From Rana temporaria (Eukaryota; Chordata; Amphibia; Anura; Ranidae), in contig NC_053499.1 in the NCBI RefSeq assembly GCF_905171775.1, positions 144,212,251-144,276,250 of the forward strand: DNA of 64,000 nucleotides, read 5' to 3'. Numbering within the stretch: position 1 is the first letter of the stretch; each line of letters starts with the position of its first letter. The position numbers and the translations under genes are program-made. Under the pieces are notes generated by a model. The model did no database searches, was not told where the DNA came from, and saw only the letters and a program-made list of their open reading frames with translations. Positions 21,618 through 33,300 of this stretch are shown here, in pieces.

Positions 21618-22788
21618 CAGGGCCGTTTGAAGGAATTTGGGGGCCCCAAGCAAAATGGACATGGAGGCCCCCAACCCCCCCCCCCCCCCGCACACCCACA
21701 AAGTCTACAGGAACCACAGCACAGCGATCCACATACGAACAATTGAACATTTGCAAAAAACATCGCTGTACCATAAAATCAGCCACTGTGCCCCATCAAA
21801 CGCAGCCACTGTGCCCCATCAAACGCAGCCACTGTGCCCCATCAAACGCAGCCATTGTGCCCACTAAATGCCACTAATGTGCTTTTGAAGCCTATGAATT
21901 CAGCCACCCGGCTTCAGAAAAGGGGCCGGATGCATGAATAGGGGGTGGCGGTGGTGACGGTGTCCATGGATAGATTCATGCAATGCATAAATCTATCCAT
22001 TATTCATTAAGGGGGTGGCTGGAGAGAGGGGCCAGCCTTAATGGGTGCACCGCCATTGCCTGGGTGGTGGACACAGAGAAACCTCCCCATCAGACCAGCT
22101 CAGGGTGGGTGGCTCAGTAAGCTACTGTAACTATATAGCTGTGTCTGATAATAATTGTCACCTCGCAATCCACTTACACCCCTGTGAGAGGAGTGTACAT
22201 TTCTGGCACCCTGAGCTGGTCTGATAAGGGGGGGGGGGGTGTACTGTATAGATAATATAGCCCCCCCCCTCCCCTTATCAGACCAGCTCAGGGCGCCAGA
22301 AATGTACACTCCTCTCACAGCACAGGGGTGCAAGTGGGTGGCGTGGTGACACAATGGCAACCCCCCTCACCTAAGGCTATCACACCTCACCTTAGGCTCA
22401 GGCCGGCGGCAGACACCCCGTCATCGCAAGCCGAGGTCCAGGGCAGGGCGGGCGGCAGCACTGCAGCTCACAATTCAGCGTTGACTCGTCCCGGGCGGCA
22501 GCTGGAGGAGAAAACAGTGTGCAGTCGCGCCGCCTGGGACGAGATAGTGACACGTGATAGGCTCAGCAGGAGGAAGTAGGAGGAGGAAGAAGGGCACACG
22601 TCAGGCCAGGGCATGCTGCGGCGCTGGATGTGTTCCAGCCGTGTCAGCTGAAAAAAAAAAAAGACAGGGCTTTCCTCAACCTCGGGAGTCGGGATGGTGT
22701 CACCGCAAGGGCCCTGCTTGGGGGCCCCCCGCAAGCTCGGGGGCCCCAAGCAATTGCTTGCTTTGCCTCTCCTGTTCCGACAGGCCTG
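21618..22788. mobile_element. hAT element, 1.17 kb, TSD CTACCGAG
   Basis: Starts CAGGGCCGTTTGAAGGA and ends CTGTTCCGACAGGCCTG. The perfect 8-bp duplication CTACCGAG is at 21610-21617 and 22789-22796. It holds a few 23-bp units cagccactgtgccccatcaa (21780-21860) and an inverted repeat around 22240 (cctgagctggtctgataagg and its mirror). No transposase. Confidence 0.85.
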
Positions 22789-22869
22789 CTACCGAGAGAC
22801 ATGTATGGTTTATTTTCCGTAACAAGTTCGCTGGCCATGAGCAAGCGGTGTCCTATCATTGCATAAGTC

Positions 22870-23377
22870 TTAAGCCCCATACACACGGTCAGACTTTTGA
22901 CAAAAAAAAAATCATAATTCCCAGATTTAAAAAAAAATCTGACCGTGTGTACGCTCCATCGGACAAACTTTTTCGGTTTTCATCGGACAAAAGTTCGCTC
23001 TGCAAACGGACAAACTTTCCAGCAACAAAAGTCCTATGGTGCAAAGTCCTGCCGCGTGTACAGAAATCCATCGGACTCTCAAACTTTCCGACAACAAATG
23101 TCCGATGGAGGATTATCTGATCATGTGTACACAAGTCTATCGGACTAAAGTCCAAAGTACAAACACGCATGCTCAGAACCAATGCAAAAGATCAGACAAC
23201 AATACAGAAGTTTACCAAAGGGTAGCGGTAAAGAGCTGAAAAACCACGTGATTTTGGGAACGTTTGCTGAAAAAGTCTTGCCATGTGTATGCATACCAAG
23301 TTCGCGGCCAATGCATTTCGAACAAAAATCCACGGAAACATTTGTTTGAAATCCGATCGTGTGTGTATGAGGCTTTA
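22870..23377 (-). mobile_element. CACACGATCGGAC MITE, inverted member of a pair
   Basis: Bounded by TTAA at about 22870 and 23374-23377; ends taagccccatacacacggtc and gatcgtgtgtgtatgaggct. It is the mirror image of the next copy, with which it shares the TTAA. Confidence 0.8.
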
Positions 23378-23813
23378 AGTCTTATACACACGATCGGACT
23401 TCCATCTGACTTTTCCATGGAATTTTATGCGAAGGGTGTTGGCTGTGAACTTGTTCTGCATACACACGGCAGGACTTTTTCAGCCAACATTCACCAAACC
23501 ACGTGGTTTTTCAGCTCTTTACCGCCACCCTTTGGGCAACTTCTGCTGTTGTTATCTGATGTTTAGCATTGGTTCTGAGCATGCGTGTTTGTACTTTGGG
23601 TTTTAGTCCGATAGACTTGTGTAGACACGATCGGATAATCCCCCATCGGACATTTGTTGTCGGAAAGTTTGAGAGCATGCACAGCGAACATTTGTCCGAT
23701 GAAAAAACAAAAACAATTGTCCAATGGAGCATACAGACAGTCGGATTGTCCGACGAAACACGTCCGTCGGACCGTTGTTTGTCAAAAAGTCAGATCGTGT
23801 GTATGGGTCTTAA
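23374..23813 (+). mobile_element. CACACGATCGGAC MITE, direct member of a pair
   Basis: Bounded by TTAA at 23374-23377 (shared) and 23810-23813. The layout cacacgatcggacttcc, cacgtggtttttcagctctt, accgccaccctttgggcaac, gagcatgcgtgtttgtactt matches the interrupted copy at 1130-2512. Confidence 0.8.
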
Positions 23814-24339
23814 CGTGGATCTAAGCTGTTAATGGACTATCATTCTACAAAGGATCCCTATGGAGGATCATGAAAACTGAGCTTTCCGTATCAGTGATCA
23901 CTGTGGATCCTTCATGGATCTTTGGTGTAAATACTCTAATATAATCATTGTTTCTATAAAGAAAACATTCAAAATATTTTCATAGACCTGAACATTTCAT
24001 AATTTCTGTACAAGTTTTTGATGGAGCAAGTCCAAGTTCTGATATTCCTAAAAGGAATAACAGAAAAAGTTGCAGCCAAAGACCAAATAGAAGATGGCGG
24101 ATCCAATTGCAGAATTGACCTTATTGCTGGACTTTTGGGAATATGACCCCCTCCCCACTCACCCGATGGGTACTTTGTCCTTAGAGGCAGTCACAGTAGG
24201 GTGTTATCAATGAGGATTTTGGGTACTCTCCAGGTTTTCATGTCCTAAAAAGTCAACTGCCAGTAACACTTATTGTGCAAACCTCTGGCAGGTATTGCAT
24301 GTACATAATACGCCTCTTTCTCCCGTTACTCACACAACC
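23814..24339 (+). promoter_or_regulatory. Upstream region of gene B (promoter presumed here)
   Basis: About 525 bp with no recognised repeat directly before the gene B start codon. No clear TATA box or CpG island is seen. The promoter and 5' UTR must lie here unless there is a far upstream non-coding exon. Confidence 0.3.
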
Positions 24340-27300
24340 ATGGGAGCTCTGATCCTGACCCTTCTTCTGTGCTGCTCCATCCAGGCATCTTTAGGGACAG
24401 GTAAGATTCTATCATCATTCACTTCTTGTCTTTGTTTTATACAGCAGGGTCATTCCAATCAAAAAGTGATATGTTTGGTTAATTCACCAAACAGTGTCTT
24501 CTATATTTTTTTATCATGAATTTGTGCAAAATAATATACAATATAAAGTAACGGTGAAATATTATAGTGAAATAATTCCAAAGTCTCAGAATGCAAACAC
24601 TTAAATCTTTAGTTCAATTAATTTCAATGAAATCACACACACACACTAAAATGTATGCCACTACCGTCAGTGTATGTATGTCAGGTAGGCCAGTGTAATG
24701 GTCAGTATGTCAGGTAGGTCAGTATATGTATGTCAGGTAGGTCAGTGTAATGTTCAGTATGTCAGGTAGGTCAGTGTAATGTTCAGTATGTCAGGTAGGT
24801 CAGTGTAATGGTCAGTATGTCAGGTAGGTCAGTGTAATGGTCAGTGTGTCAGGTAGGTCAGTGTATGTATGTCAGGTAGGTCAGTGTAATATTCAGTATG
24901 TCAGGTAGGTCAGTGTATGTATGTCAGGTAGGTCAGTGTAATATTCAGTATGTCAGGTAGGTCAGTGTATGTATGTCAGGTAGGTCAGTGTAATGGTCAG
25001 TGTGTCAGGTAGGTCAGTGTATGTATGTCAGGTAGGTCAGTTGATTGGTCAGTGTGTCAGGCAGGTCAGTGTATGTATGTCAGGTAGGTCAGTGTAATGG
25101 TCAGTATGTCAGGCAGGTCAGTGTATGTATGTCAGGTAGGTCAGTGTAATGGTCAGTATGTCAGGTAGGTCAGTGTATGTATGTCAGGTAGGTCAGTGTA
25201 ATGGTCAGTATGTCAGGTAGGTCAGTATGTCAGGTAGGTCAGTGTATGTATGTCAGGTAGGTCAGTGTAATGGTCAGTATGTCAGGTAGGTCAGTGTATG
25301 TATGTCAGGTAGGTCAGTGTATGTATGTCAGGTGGGTCAGTGTAATGGTCAGTATGTCAGGTAGTTCAGTGTAATGGTCAGTGTGTCAGGTAGGTCAGTG
25401 TATGTATGTCAGGTAGGTCAGTGTAATGGTCAGTGTGTCAGGTAGGTCAGTGTAATGGTCAGTGTGTCAGGCAGGTCAGTGTATGTATGTCAGGTAGGTC
25501 AGTGTAATGGTCAGTGTGTCAGGTAGGTCATTGTAATGGTCAGTGTGTCAGGTAGGTCAGTGTATGTATGTCAGGTAGGTCAGTGTAAGGGTCAGGGTGT
25601 CAGGCAGGTGAGTTTAGTGGTCAGCATTGATGGGCACTGGTAAGCCAGGCAGAATACCACTCCTGTTCAAATCACACTCAGTGCAGAAACCCCTTCTCCA
25701 AACTGTATCACCATGCATCCGGAAAGTATTCACAGTGCTTCACTTTTTCCACATTTTGTTATGTTACAGCCTTATTCCAAAATTGATTAAATTAATTATT
25801 TCCCTCAAAATTCGACAAACAATACCCCATCATGACAATGTAAAATAAGTTTGTTTGAAATCTTTGCACATTTATTAAAAATAAAACCTGAAAATATCCC
25901 ATGTACATAATTATTCCCACCCTTTGCCATGACACTCAAAATGGATCTCAGGTACATCCTGTTTCCACTGATCATCCTTGAGATGTTTCTACAACTTGAT
26001 TGGAGTCCACCTGTGGTAAATTCAGTTGATAGGACATGATTTGGAAAGGCACACACCTGTCTATATAAAGGTCCCACAGTTACCAGTGCATGTCAGAGCA
26101 CAAACCAAGCCATGAAGTCCAAGGAATTGTCTGTAGACCTCCGAGACAGGACTGTATGGAGGCAGAGATCGGGGGAAGGGTACAGAAACATTTCTGCAGC
26201 ATTGAAGGTCCCAATGAGCACAATGGCCTCCATCATCTGTAAATGGAAGAAGTTTGGAACCACCAGGACCCTTCCTAGAGCGGGCCGCCCGGCCAAACTG
26301 AGCGACTAGGGGAGAAGGGCCTTAGTCAGGGAGGTGATCAAGAACCCGATGGTCACTCTGACAGAGATCCAGTGTTTCTCTGTGGCGAGAGGAGAACCTT
26401 CCAGAAGAAAAAAACATCTCTGCAGTACTCCACCAATCAGTCCTGTATGGGGGAGTGGCCAGACGGAAAGGCACATGACAGCCCTCCTGAAGTTTGCCAA
26501 AAGGCACCTGAAGGACTCTCTGACCATGAGAAACAAAATTCTCTGGTCTGATAAAACAAAGATTGAACTGTTTGGCCTGAATGGCAAGCGTCATGTCTGG
26601 AGGAAACCAGGCATTGCTTATCACCGGCCATGACTATCCCTACAGTGAAGCATGGTGGTGGCAGCATCGAGCTGTGGGGATGTTTTTCAATGGCAGGAAC
26701 TGGGGGACTAGTCAGGATGGAGGGAAAGATGAATACAGCAATGTACAGAGACATCCTTAATGACAACCTGCTCCAGAGCGCTCTGGACCTCAGACTGGGG
26801 CAAAGGTTCATCTTCCAACAGGACAACGTTCCTAAACACACAGCCAAGATAATAAAGGAGTGGCTACAGGACAACTCTGAGTGTCCCAGCCAGAGCCCAG
26901 ACCTGAACCCGACTGAACATCTCTGGAGAGATCTGAAAATGGCTGTGCACCGACGCTCCCCATCCAACCTGATGAAGCTTGAGAGGTCCTGCAAAGAAGA
27001 ATGGGAGAAACTGCCCAAAAATAGGTGTGCCGAGCTTGTAGCTTCATACTCAAAAAGACTTGAGGCTGTAATTGGTGCCAAAGGAGCGTCAACAAAGTAT
27101 TGCGCAAAGGCTGTGAATACTTCTGTACATGCGATTTTTTTCTTTTTCTTTTTAATAAATTTGCAAAGATTTCAAACAAACTTCTTTCACGTTGGTGGGG
27201 GATTGTTTGTAGAATTTTGAAGACAATAATGAATTTAATCCATTTTGGGATAAGGCTGTAACATAACAAAATGAGGAAAAAGTGAAGCGCTGTGAATACT

Positions 27301-30300
27301 TTCCGGAATGCACTGTACCTACCCCCCTAAATATTGACCTCTAAATTATAGATCTACCGTATAAGCATTCCAATAATATCGACCCTACAGATGGTACCAT
27401 ACATGAGTGGATGGGGAGAGGGTATGTTTAAACAGAACTAAATCCTTTTTTCATTTGAAATCTGCAGGATTGGCGCTTCCTCTAGTACAGGGGTGCCCAA
27501 CCAGTGGCCCGGGGTCCACATGTGGCCCGCGGAGCCTTTTGATGTGGCCCGCGTCCTCCAGCGTTCCTGAATAAGGACTTTCATGGCAGATTTAAAGGAA
27601 TTTAAAATGACATTTGAAATGATGTTATTATCGTAAAGGTTATATAAGAGTTTATTTATTGGGATTATCTACAAATATCGATAAGAATATTTACATTAAG
27701 ATCAATAAATCAATAGTACTTTGTCAATACTATAGACCAGCTATTCTCAACCAGGGCTCTTCCACAAGATGCTAGAGGTTCCTTGAGCTGAGGCTGACTC
27801 CTATTCGATAGTGCATACTTCCAGAGCCAACACCAGTTTAAGGCCCCTTTAACACGGGGCGGATCAGTGATGATCCGCCCCGTGAACCTCCGCTTGCTCA
27901 GCGGGGATTGCTCCGTTGATCCCCGCTAAGCCGGCGGATGACAGAGCGGTCCCCGCACACTGTGCAGGGACCGCCCTGTCTTTTCTCCGCCCTCCCCTAT
28001 GGGGGGGATCGGATGAACACAGACCGTATGTCCGTGTTCACCCAATCCGATCCGCTAGTATTTTTTTCCTCCGTCACACTTTGGCGGATGGGAGCGGGTC
28101 GGATGTCAGCGGGCATGTCACCGCTGACATCCGCGGCTTCATAGAGGAGCACGGAGCGCCCGTTCAGGTCCGCCTAAAAAACTTGCAGGCGGACCTGAAC
28201 GGGCCGCCCGTGTGAAAGAGCCCTAAGGGTGATTTGCATGACACCAATAATTTTTTGGTATTCTGAACACCACACTGAGGCGCTTGGTGTGCAGCGTTTT
28301 ACCATCGCGTTTGCCGCGATTTGCAGGCGCTAGCGGGCAAAAAAGGGTTAAACCCACCCGCTTAAATACCATTTTGCGGGCAGTTCAGAGGCGCTACCCC
28401 ATTGATTTCAATGGGCAGGGGCAACATAGGAGCGGTATTTTTACCGCTCCTACCGCGCCTTAAAGATGCGGCTGGCAGAACTATTTTTAGCGTCCCGCCA
28501 GCGCAACGCTCCAGTGTGAAAGCCCTCAGGCTTTCACACTGGATAGAAATGAGCGGCTCTTTCAGGGCGCATTGCAGGCACTATTTTTAGCGCAACAGAG
28601 CCTGCAAAGCTCCTCAGTGTGAAATCAGCCTTAGGGACATTTTTCCCATTGACCTGCAATGCATTGACTTTAGCTGGAGTTTCCAGAGAATTAAGCCCCA
28701 TACACACGATCGGACATTTGTCCAACCAAAAGAGAACATGGTCTCTATCTAAACTCCGATGGAATTCATTGGAATTTCCGATATAATTACTTCGATGGGG
28801 CATACACACGGTCGGAATATCCGATGAAAAAGTCCGTCTGACTTTTTCCATCGGAAATTCCGATCGTGTGTATGGGGCTTTAGATATTTTTTCAAGGGTT
28901 CCTCAAGAGTAAAAAGGTTGAGAAGGGCTGCTATATAGACTATAGTCAATGTGTTATGTTCTCATGCCCAGCAGATGGCGGTAGACCCGTGGTGGACACA
29001 AGGTATGGAAAACTCCAAGGGACGACGCGAATAGTAAAAGAAACGGATAGAACCGTGGACTCTTTCTATGGAATCCCATTTGCAAAACCACCGGTAGGAC
29101 CGCTACGGTTTGAAGCTCCAGAACCGCCCGAACCCTGGGAGTCAGTGAAAGAAGCCACAGAAAACCCACCCATGTGAGTCCCAGGATGTGAGCTGTCATC
29201 TCATTCACTCAATAGAATCTCTTGATTTCAGAAAACAGAACTGATATTTCAGTATTTGGAGGATGCCGGATAGATAAAACTCTAAGGTCCCGTACACACG
29301 ACCGAACATGTTTGCTGAAACTGGTCCGCGGACCAGTTTCAGCAGACATGTTCGGTCGTCTGTACAGCCGAGCGGACAGGATTCCAGCGTACATTTGCCC
29401 GCCAGACTGTTTTCGAGCGGGCTAGGTTTCTAAACTTGCTTAGAAACATGCCCGCTGGAATCCTGTCCGTCGGACATGTTCGGTCGTCTGTACAGACTTA
29501 CCGTACATGTCCGAGCGGCCGCCATCCCTCGCATGCGTCGAATGACTTCGACGCATGCGTGGAAGCATTGAACTGCCAGGGCCGCGCACGTCGCCGCGTC
29601 ATCGTCGCGGCGATGGCGCGGCCTCGTCGCCGCGGATCGTGTACGAGTGGATTTCTGTATGATGGTGTGTACAGCCATCATACAGAAATCTTCGGGCGGG
29701 CATGTACGCTGAAAACGGTACGGCGGACCGTTTTCATCGTACATGTTTGCCCGTGTGTACAAGGCCTTACAGACTCTTCTATCTCTGTGGACTCTACTGG
29801 TGAGATCTCTGCACCTTAGAACCCATTAAAAAGTTCCTACTATCTGTGCTGAGTTCCTGGGTCTGTCTACCTGCTGTGCCCATTATAAGGGATTCTCGTT
29901 ATTCCTGTGCTGAGTTCCTGAGTCTGTACACCTGCTGTGCCCATAAATTAGGGGTTCCCACCAATCCTATACTGAGTTCTTGGGTCTGTACACATGCTAT
30001 GCCCGTTATGAGGGGCTTTCATCATCTCTGTGTTGAGTTCCTGGATCTGTATACCTGCTGTGCCCATTATGAGGGGTTCCCACTACCTCTGTGCTGAGTT
30101 CCTGGGGCTATACACCTGCTATGACCATTTTTACAGGTTCCCTTTATCCCTGCAATGGGTTCCCAGATCTATACACCTGATGTGCCCATTATGAGGGGCC
30201 TCTGTTATCCCTAAACAGAGTTCTCAGGTCCCATTTTGAGGAGTCCTCACCATTTCTACACTGAGTTCCCGGGTCCATACACCTGGTTTTGCCCATTATG

Positions 30301-33300
30301 CAGAAATACTTCATCTGTTAGCACTCAGTTGAGAATTACTGGTAGCTGCAGCTATATAGAGTAAGGGACATCCCCCCAAAGCTAATGAGTCCAGGTTCAG
30401 TCAGACCCTTTTCACCTCTTCCTGTTGTACATCTCTTTTCAGGTGCCCCCAGAATGCAGAACAATTACAACATTTTCTGAAATTAATGAATATAGAGGTG
30501 ACCCTTCCTTCCACATCCGAGGACTGTCTGTACCTGAATGTCTTCACTCCATCTGACCGAGGAGACAACGCCAAGCTACCTGTAAGTTTCACTGGTGTTC
30601 ACTGTGTGCTCCTAAATAGGGAAGGGCGAATGGTTCGGCCCAAGCATTAGAACATTTGCCTGTTCCGCCGTTCGCTTAACAACCAAATTTGCAGGGTGTC
30701 TCCATGTTGATGGGACAATGGCTTCTTCCCGACAACCCTGGGCTGTGGTTGTTGGGGTCTGCATGTGGGGCTTATCGGAATCTGGAAGCCCCCCTATGTG
30801 AATAGGTATTGGGTACATTGTACCCCTACCCATTCACCAAAAAAAGTGTCAAAAAGTAAAAACCACAATACACAGTTTTTGACAAGAAAAAAGGGAAAAA
30901 AGTGTCCCGCGATGTCCATCCATCTTCATCAAGATGGTGGGACAGGATGTCTAATGTGACAGGAAAGTGATGTGCAGGAGGAGAAGTGTCCTGGAGGTAA
31001 AAGTCTGCAGGGAGAGTGCAGAGGAGGAGAATGGTTTGATGTAACGCTGTCAAGATTAGAGTCCACCATTTCTGCTCTATTCAAGATAATACAAAGAAAA
31101 TAAGCATAACCGCTATAACATTTGCAAAGGAAGGTAATGAGTGAACCATTTGTCAATGTAAAGCCGGATCCGCTCTAACATTGCAAATACCAATTTGTTT
31201 TATGGGCATCCCATATCATTTCCCCAACCAAGTTTAATACCCCAAATAAAATAACAAAACAAAGAAAAATACTTTTCATTGTCTACAAGTGTGACGTAGG
31301 GATGTCTGGCAGCAGGGTGAATATGCATGGATGTTAGTAACTAGTGGCAAAAAATGGGGGCTCCAATGGTGTAGGTCATAGAGAGGTTTTAATGAAAAAA
31401 AAAACAATACACATAATAAAATATAAAAAAAGGTGATCACAATTCATGAGTATTAAAAGCAATATGAGGAGCAAAATGCATGGCCCGACGCGTTTCGATC
31501 CAATAGGACGTCTACAGGGGCGAGCACGACACTCCACACCAGGGAGAAAGCCTCGCATTACTGTGTGGAGTTACAGAAAGAAGAACAGGAAGTGAGGATT
31601 TCTCAGAAGAAATAAGGACATTTAAAAGCAAAATGGAAGGATGAGGTAAGTGAAGGAGGACTGCACTAAGGTAAAGGAAGCTATTTAGGGGGAACAACTG
31701 TACCTTTACAACCCCTTTAAGCAGTGTAAATAATGTTCTTATTGTGTATCGTTTTTTTAGTGTATGGATTATATAAATACAATATAAAAAGCTCACTAAT
31801 AGATGAAAAATCTACAGATCGGCTTATATTACAATTACTTGAATTCAATCCCTTTCATTCCTTCCTCAATGCTAAGAACTAAGACGTAACCCAGGGTCAG
31901 ATTCCCACAGCCTGATACTTTCCCAGGATGGTAAATTTATTTAATACAGACTGTAACCTCTCTTTATCACAGGTCATGATGTTCATACATGGCGGGGGGC
32001 TGGTAATGGGGACCGCCGCTACGCATGATGGCTCCGCAATCAGCGCTTATGAAAACGTGGTGCAGGTGTCGATCCAGTACAGACTGGGAATTCTGGGATT
32101 CCTCAGGTAGGTCACAGTATACGGGACATCAATCACTTATTTACTTGTATAGAGTGCATTGTACTGATCTACATTGTAGGGGAGTGAAACACAGAGCGAA
32201 CCAACAGCATGTAACCCAAGAGCAAAGGATTATTCTCCTCCTGGCACCCTATTGGCTGAACTGTATGCCACTCTCTTATCAGCTCCTAGTCCTGAGCTAT
32301 GGTCTCTCCTCCTTCTTCCACGTGTTACATTGTAACGGAGCTAATTGAAAAGGAGGCTATAATGTTGATACACATTATGATATGATTTTAATCTTTTTGT
32401 CAATATCTCAGCGGCACAGATGACACAGATGCTCAGACAGCCTCTGGAAACTATGGACTTTTGGACCAGGTGGCGGCTCTGCGGTGGGTTCAGCAGAACA
32501 TTAAGAATTTTGGGGGTGACCCCGAATCTGTCACTATATTCGGGGAGTCAGCGGGTGGAATCAGCGTCTCTGCACTGGTAAGTTCTTCTGAGCATTGCTG
32601 GAATTCATCCAGGGCCGATCCTAGGGTCACAGGCACCTGGGTGCAGAAATATTTCTGGCGCCCCCACATGGGCGTGGTCATTTTACTAACTCCTCCCCTT
32701 TGCAAATGTTTCTATGGCAACGACTCAACCGCAGAAATGCTCCCCCACAAAGTCTTCATTACCCTGGGATCCTTACATGGTCTCTTAACAATAAACAAAA
32801 TACAGGAAGAGAAGCAGAGTACTTTATTGGGACCTGGAGGGGGGGCCTCTCTGATGGACACAGAGAGGGCTTCTGTTAAAGAGTGTGTTAGAAAGACCCC
32901 CAGACATACTACAGACATGATACAGGAGACGGTCAAAGACTGCAGACATAATACAGGAGACGGGCAGGGACTGCAGACATTATACAGGAAATGGTCAGAG
33001 ACTGCAGACATTATACAGGAGACGGGCAGGGACTGCAGACATGGTACAGGAGACGATCAGAGACTGCAGACATAGTACAGGAGACGATCAGAGACTGCAG
33101 ACATAGTACAGGAGAAAGTCAGAGACTGCAGACATGATACAGGAGATGATCAGAGACTGCAGACATGATATAGGAGATGGTCAGAGACTGCAGACATGAT
33201 ATAGGAGATGATTAGAGACTGCAGACATGATATAGGAGATGATTAGAGACTGCAGACATACTACAGGAGATGATGAGAGACTGCAGACATGATATAGGAG

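Larger units (their letters stand above)
27738..28930. mobile_element. hAT element ending 44 bp before gene B exon 2
   Basis: Termini CAGCTATTCTCAACC and (inverted) CAGCCCTTCTCAACC. Flanks ctatagac and ctatatagac look like a degraded 8-bp duplication. The body is mostly three inserted MITEs (27838-28226, 28227-28633, 28691-28883). The exon 2 acceptor follows at 28974. Confidence 0.7.

Noticed and set aside
22554..23120. 188-codon open frame on the + strand
   Set aside because: It runs across the end of a hAT element and into a MITE with no domain; the frame crosses two unrelated repeats.
24655..25625. Regularly spaced repeats resembling an array with spacers
   Set aside because: The 'spacers' are themselves two recurring variants (tatgtat, taatggtcagtat). 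It is a compound minisatellite in a eukaryotic intron, not CRISPR.
31973..32106. Possible loss of function in gene B because exon 4 differs from C at several sites (TAATHDG versus SASLYDG)
   Set aside because: The oxyanion HGGG, the frame and both splice sites are intact; the differences look like ordinary divergence.
32461..33075. 204-codon open frame containing esterase exon 5
   Set aside because: The exon ends at the donor at 32578; the extension reads through a hAT end and the 31-bp minisatellite.
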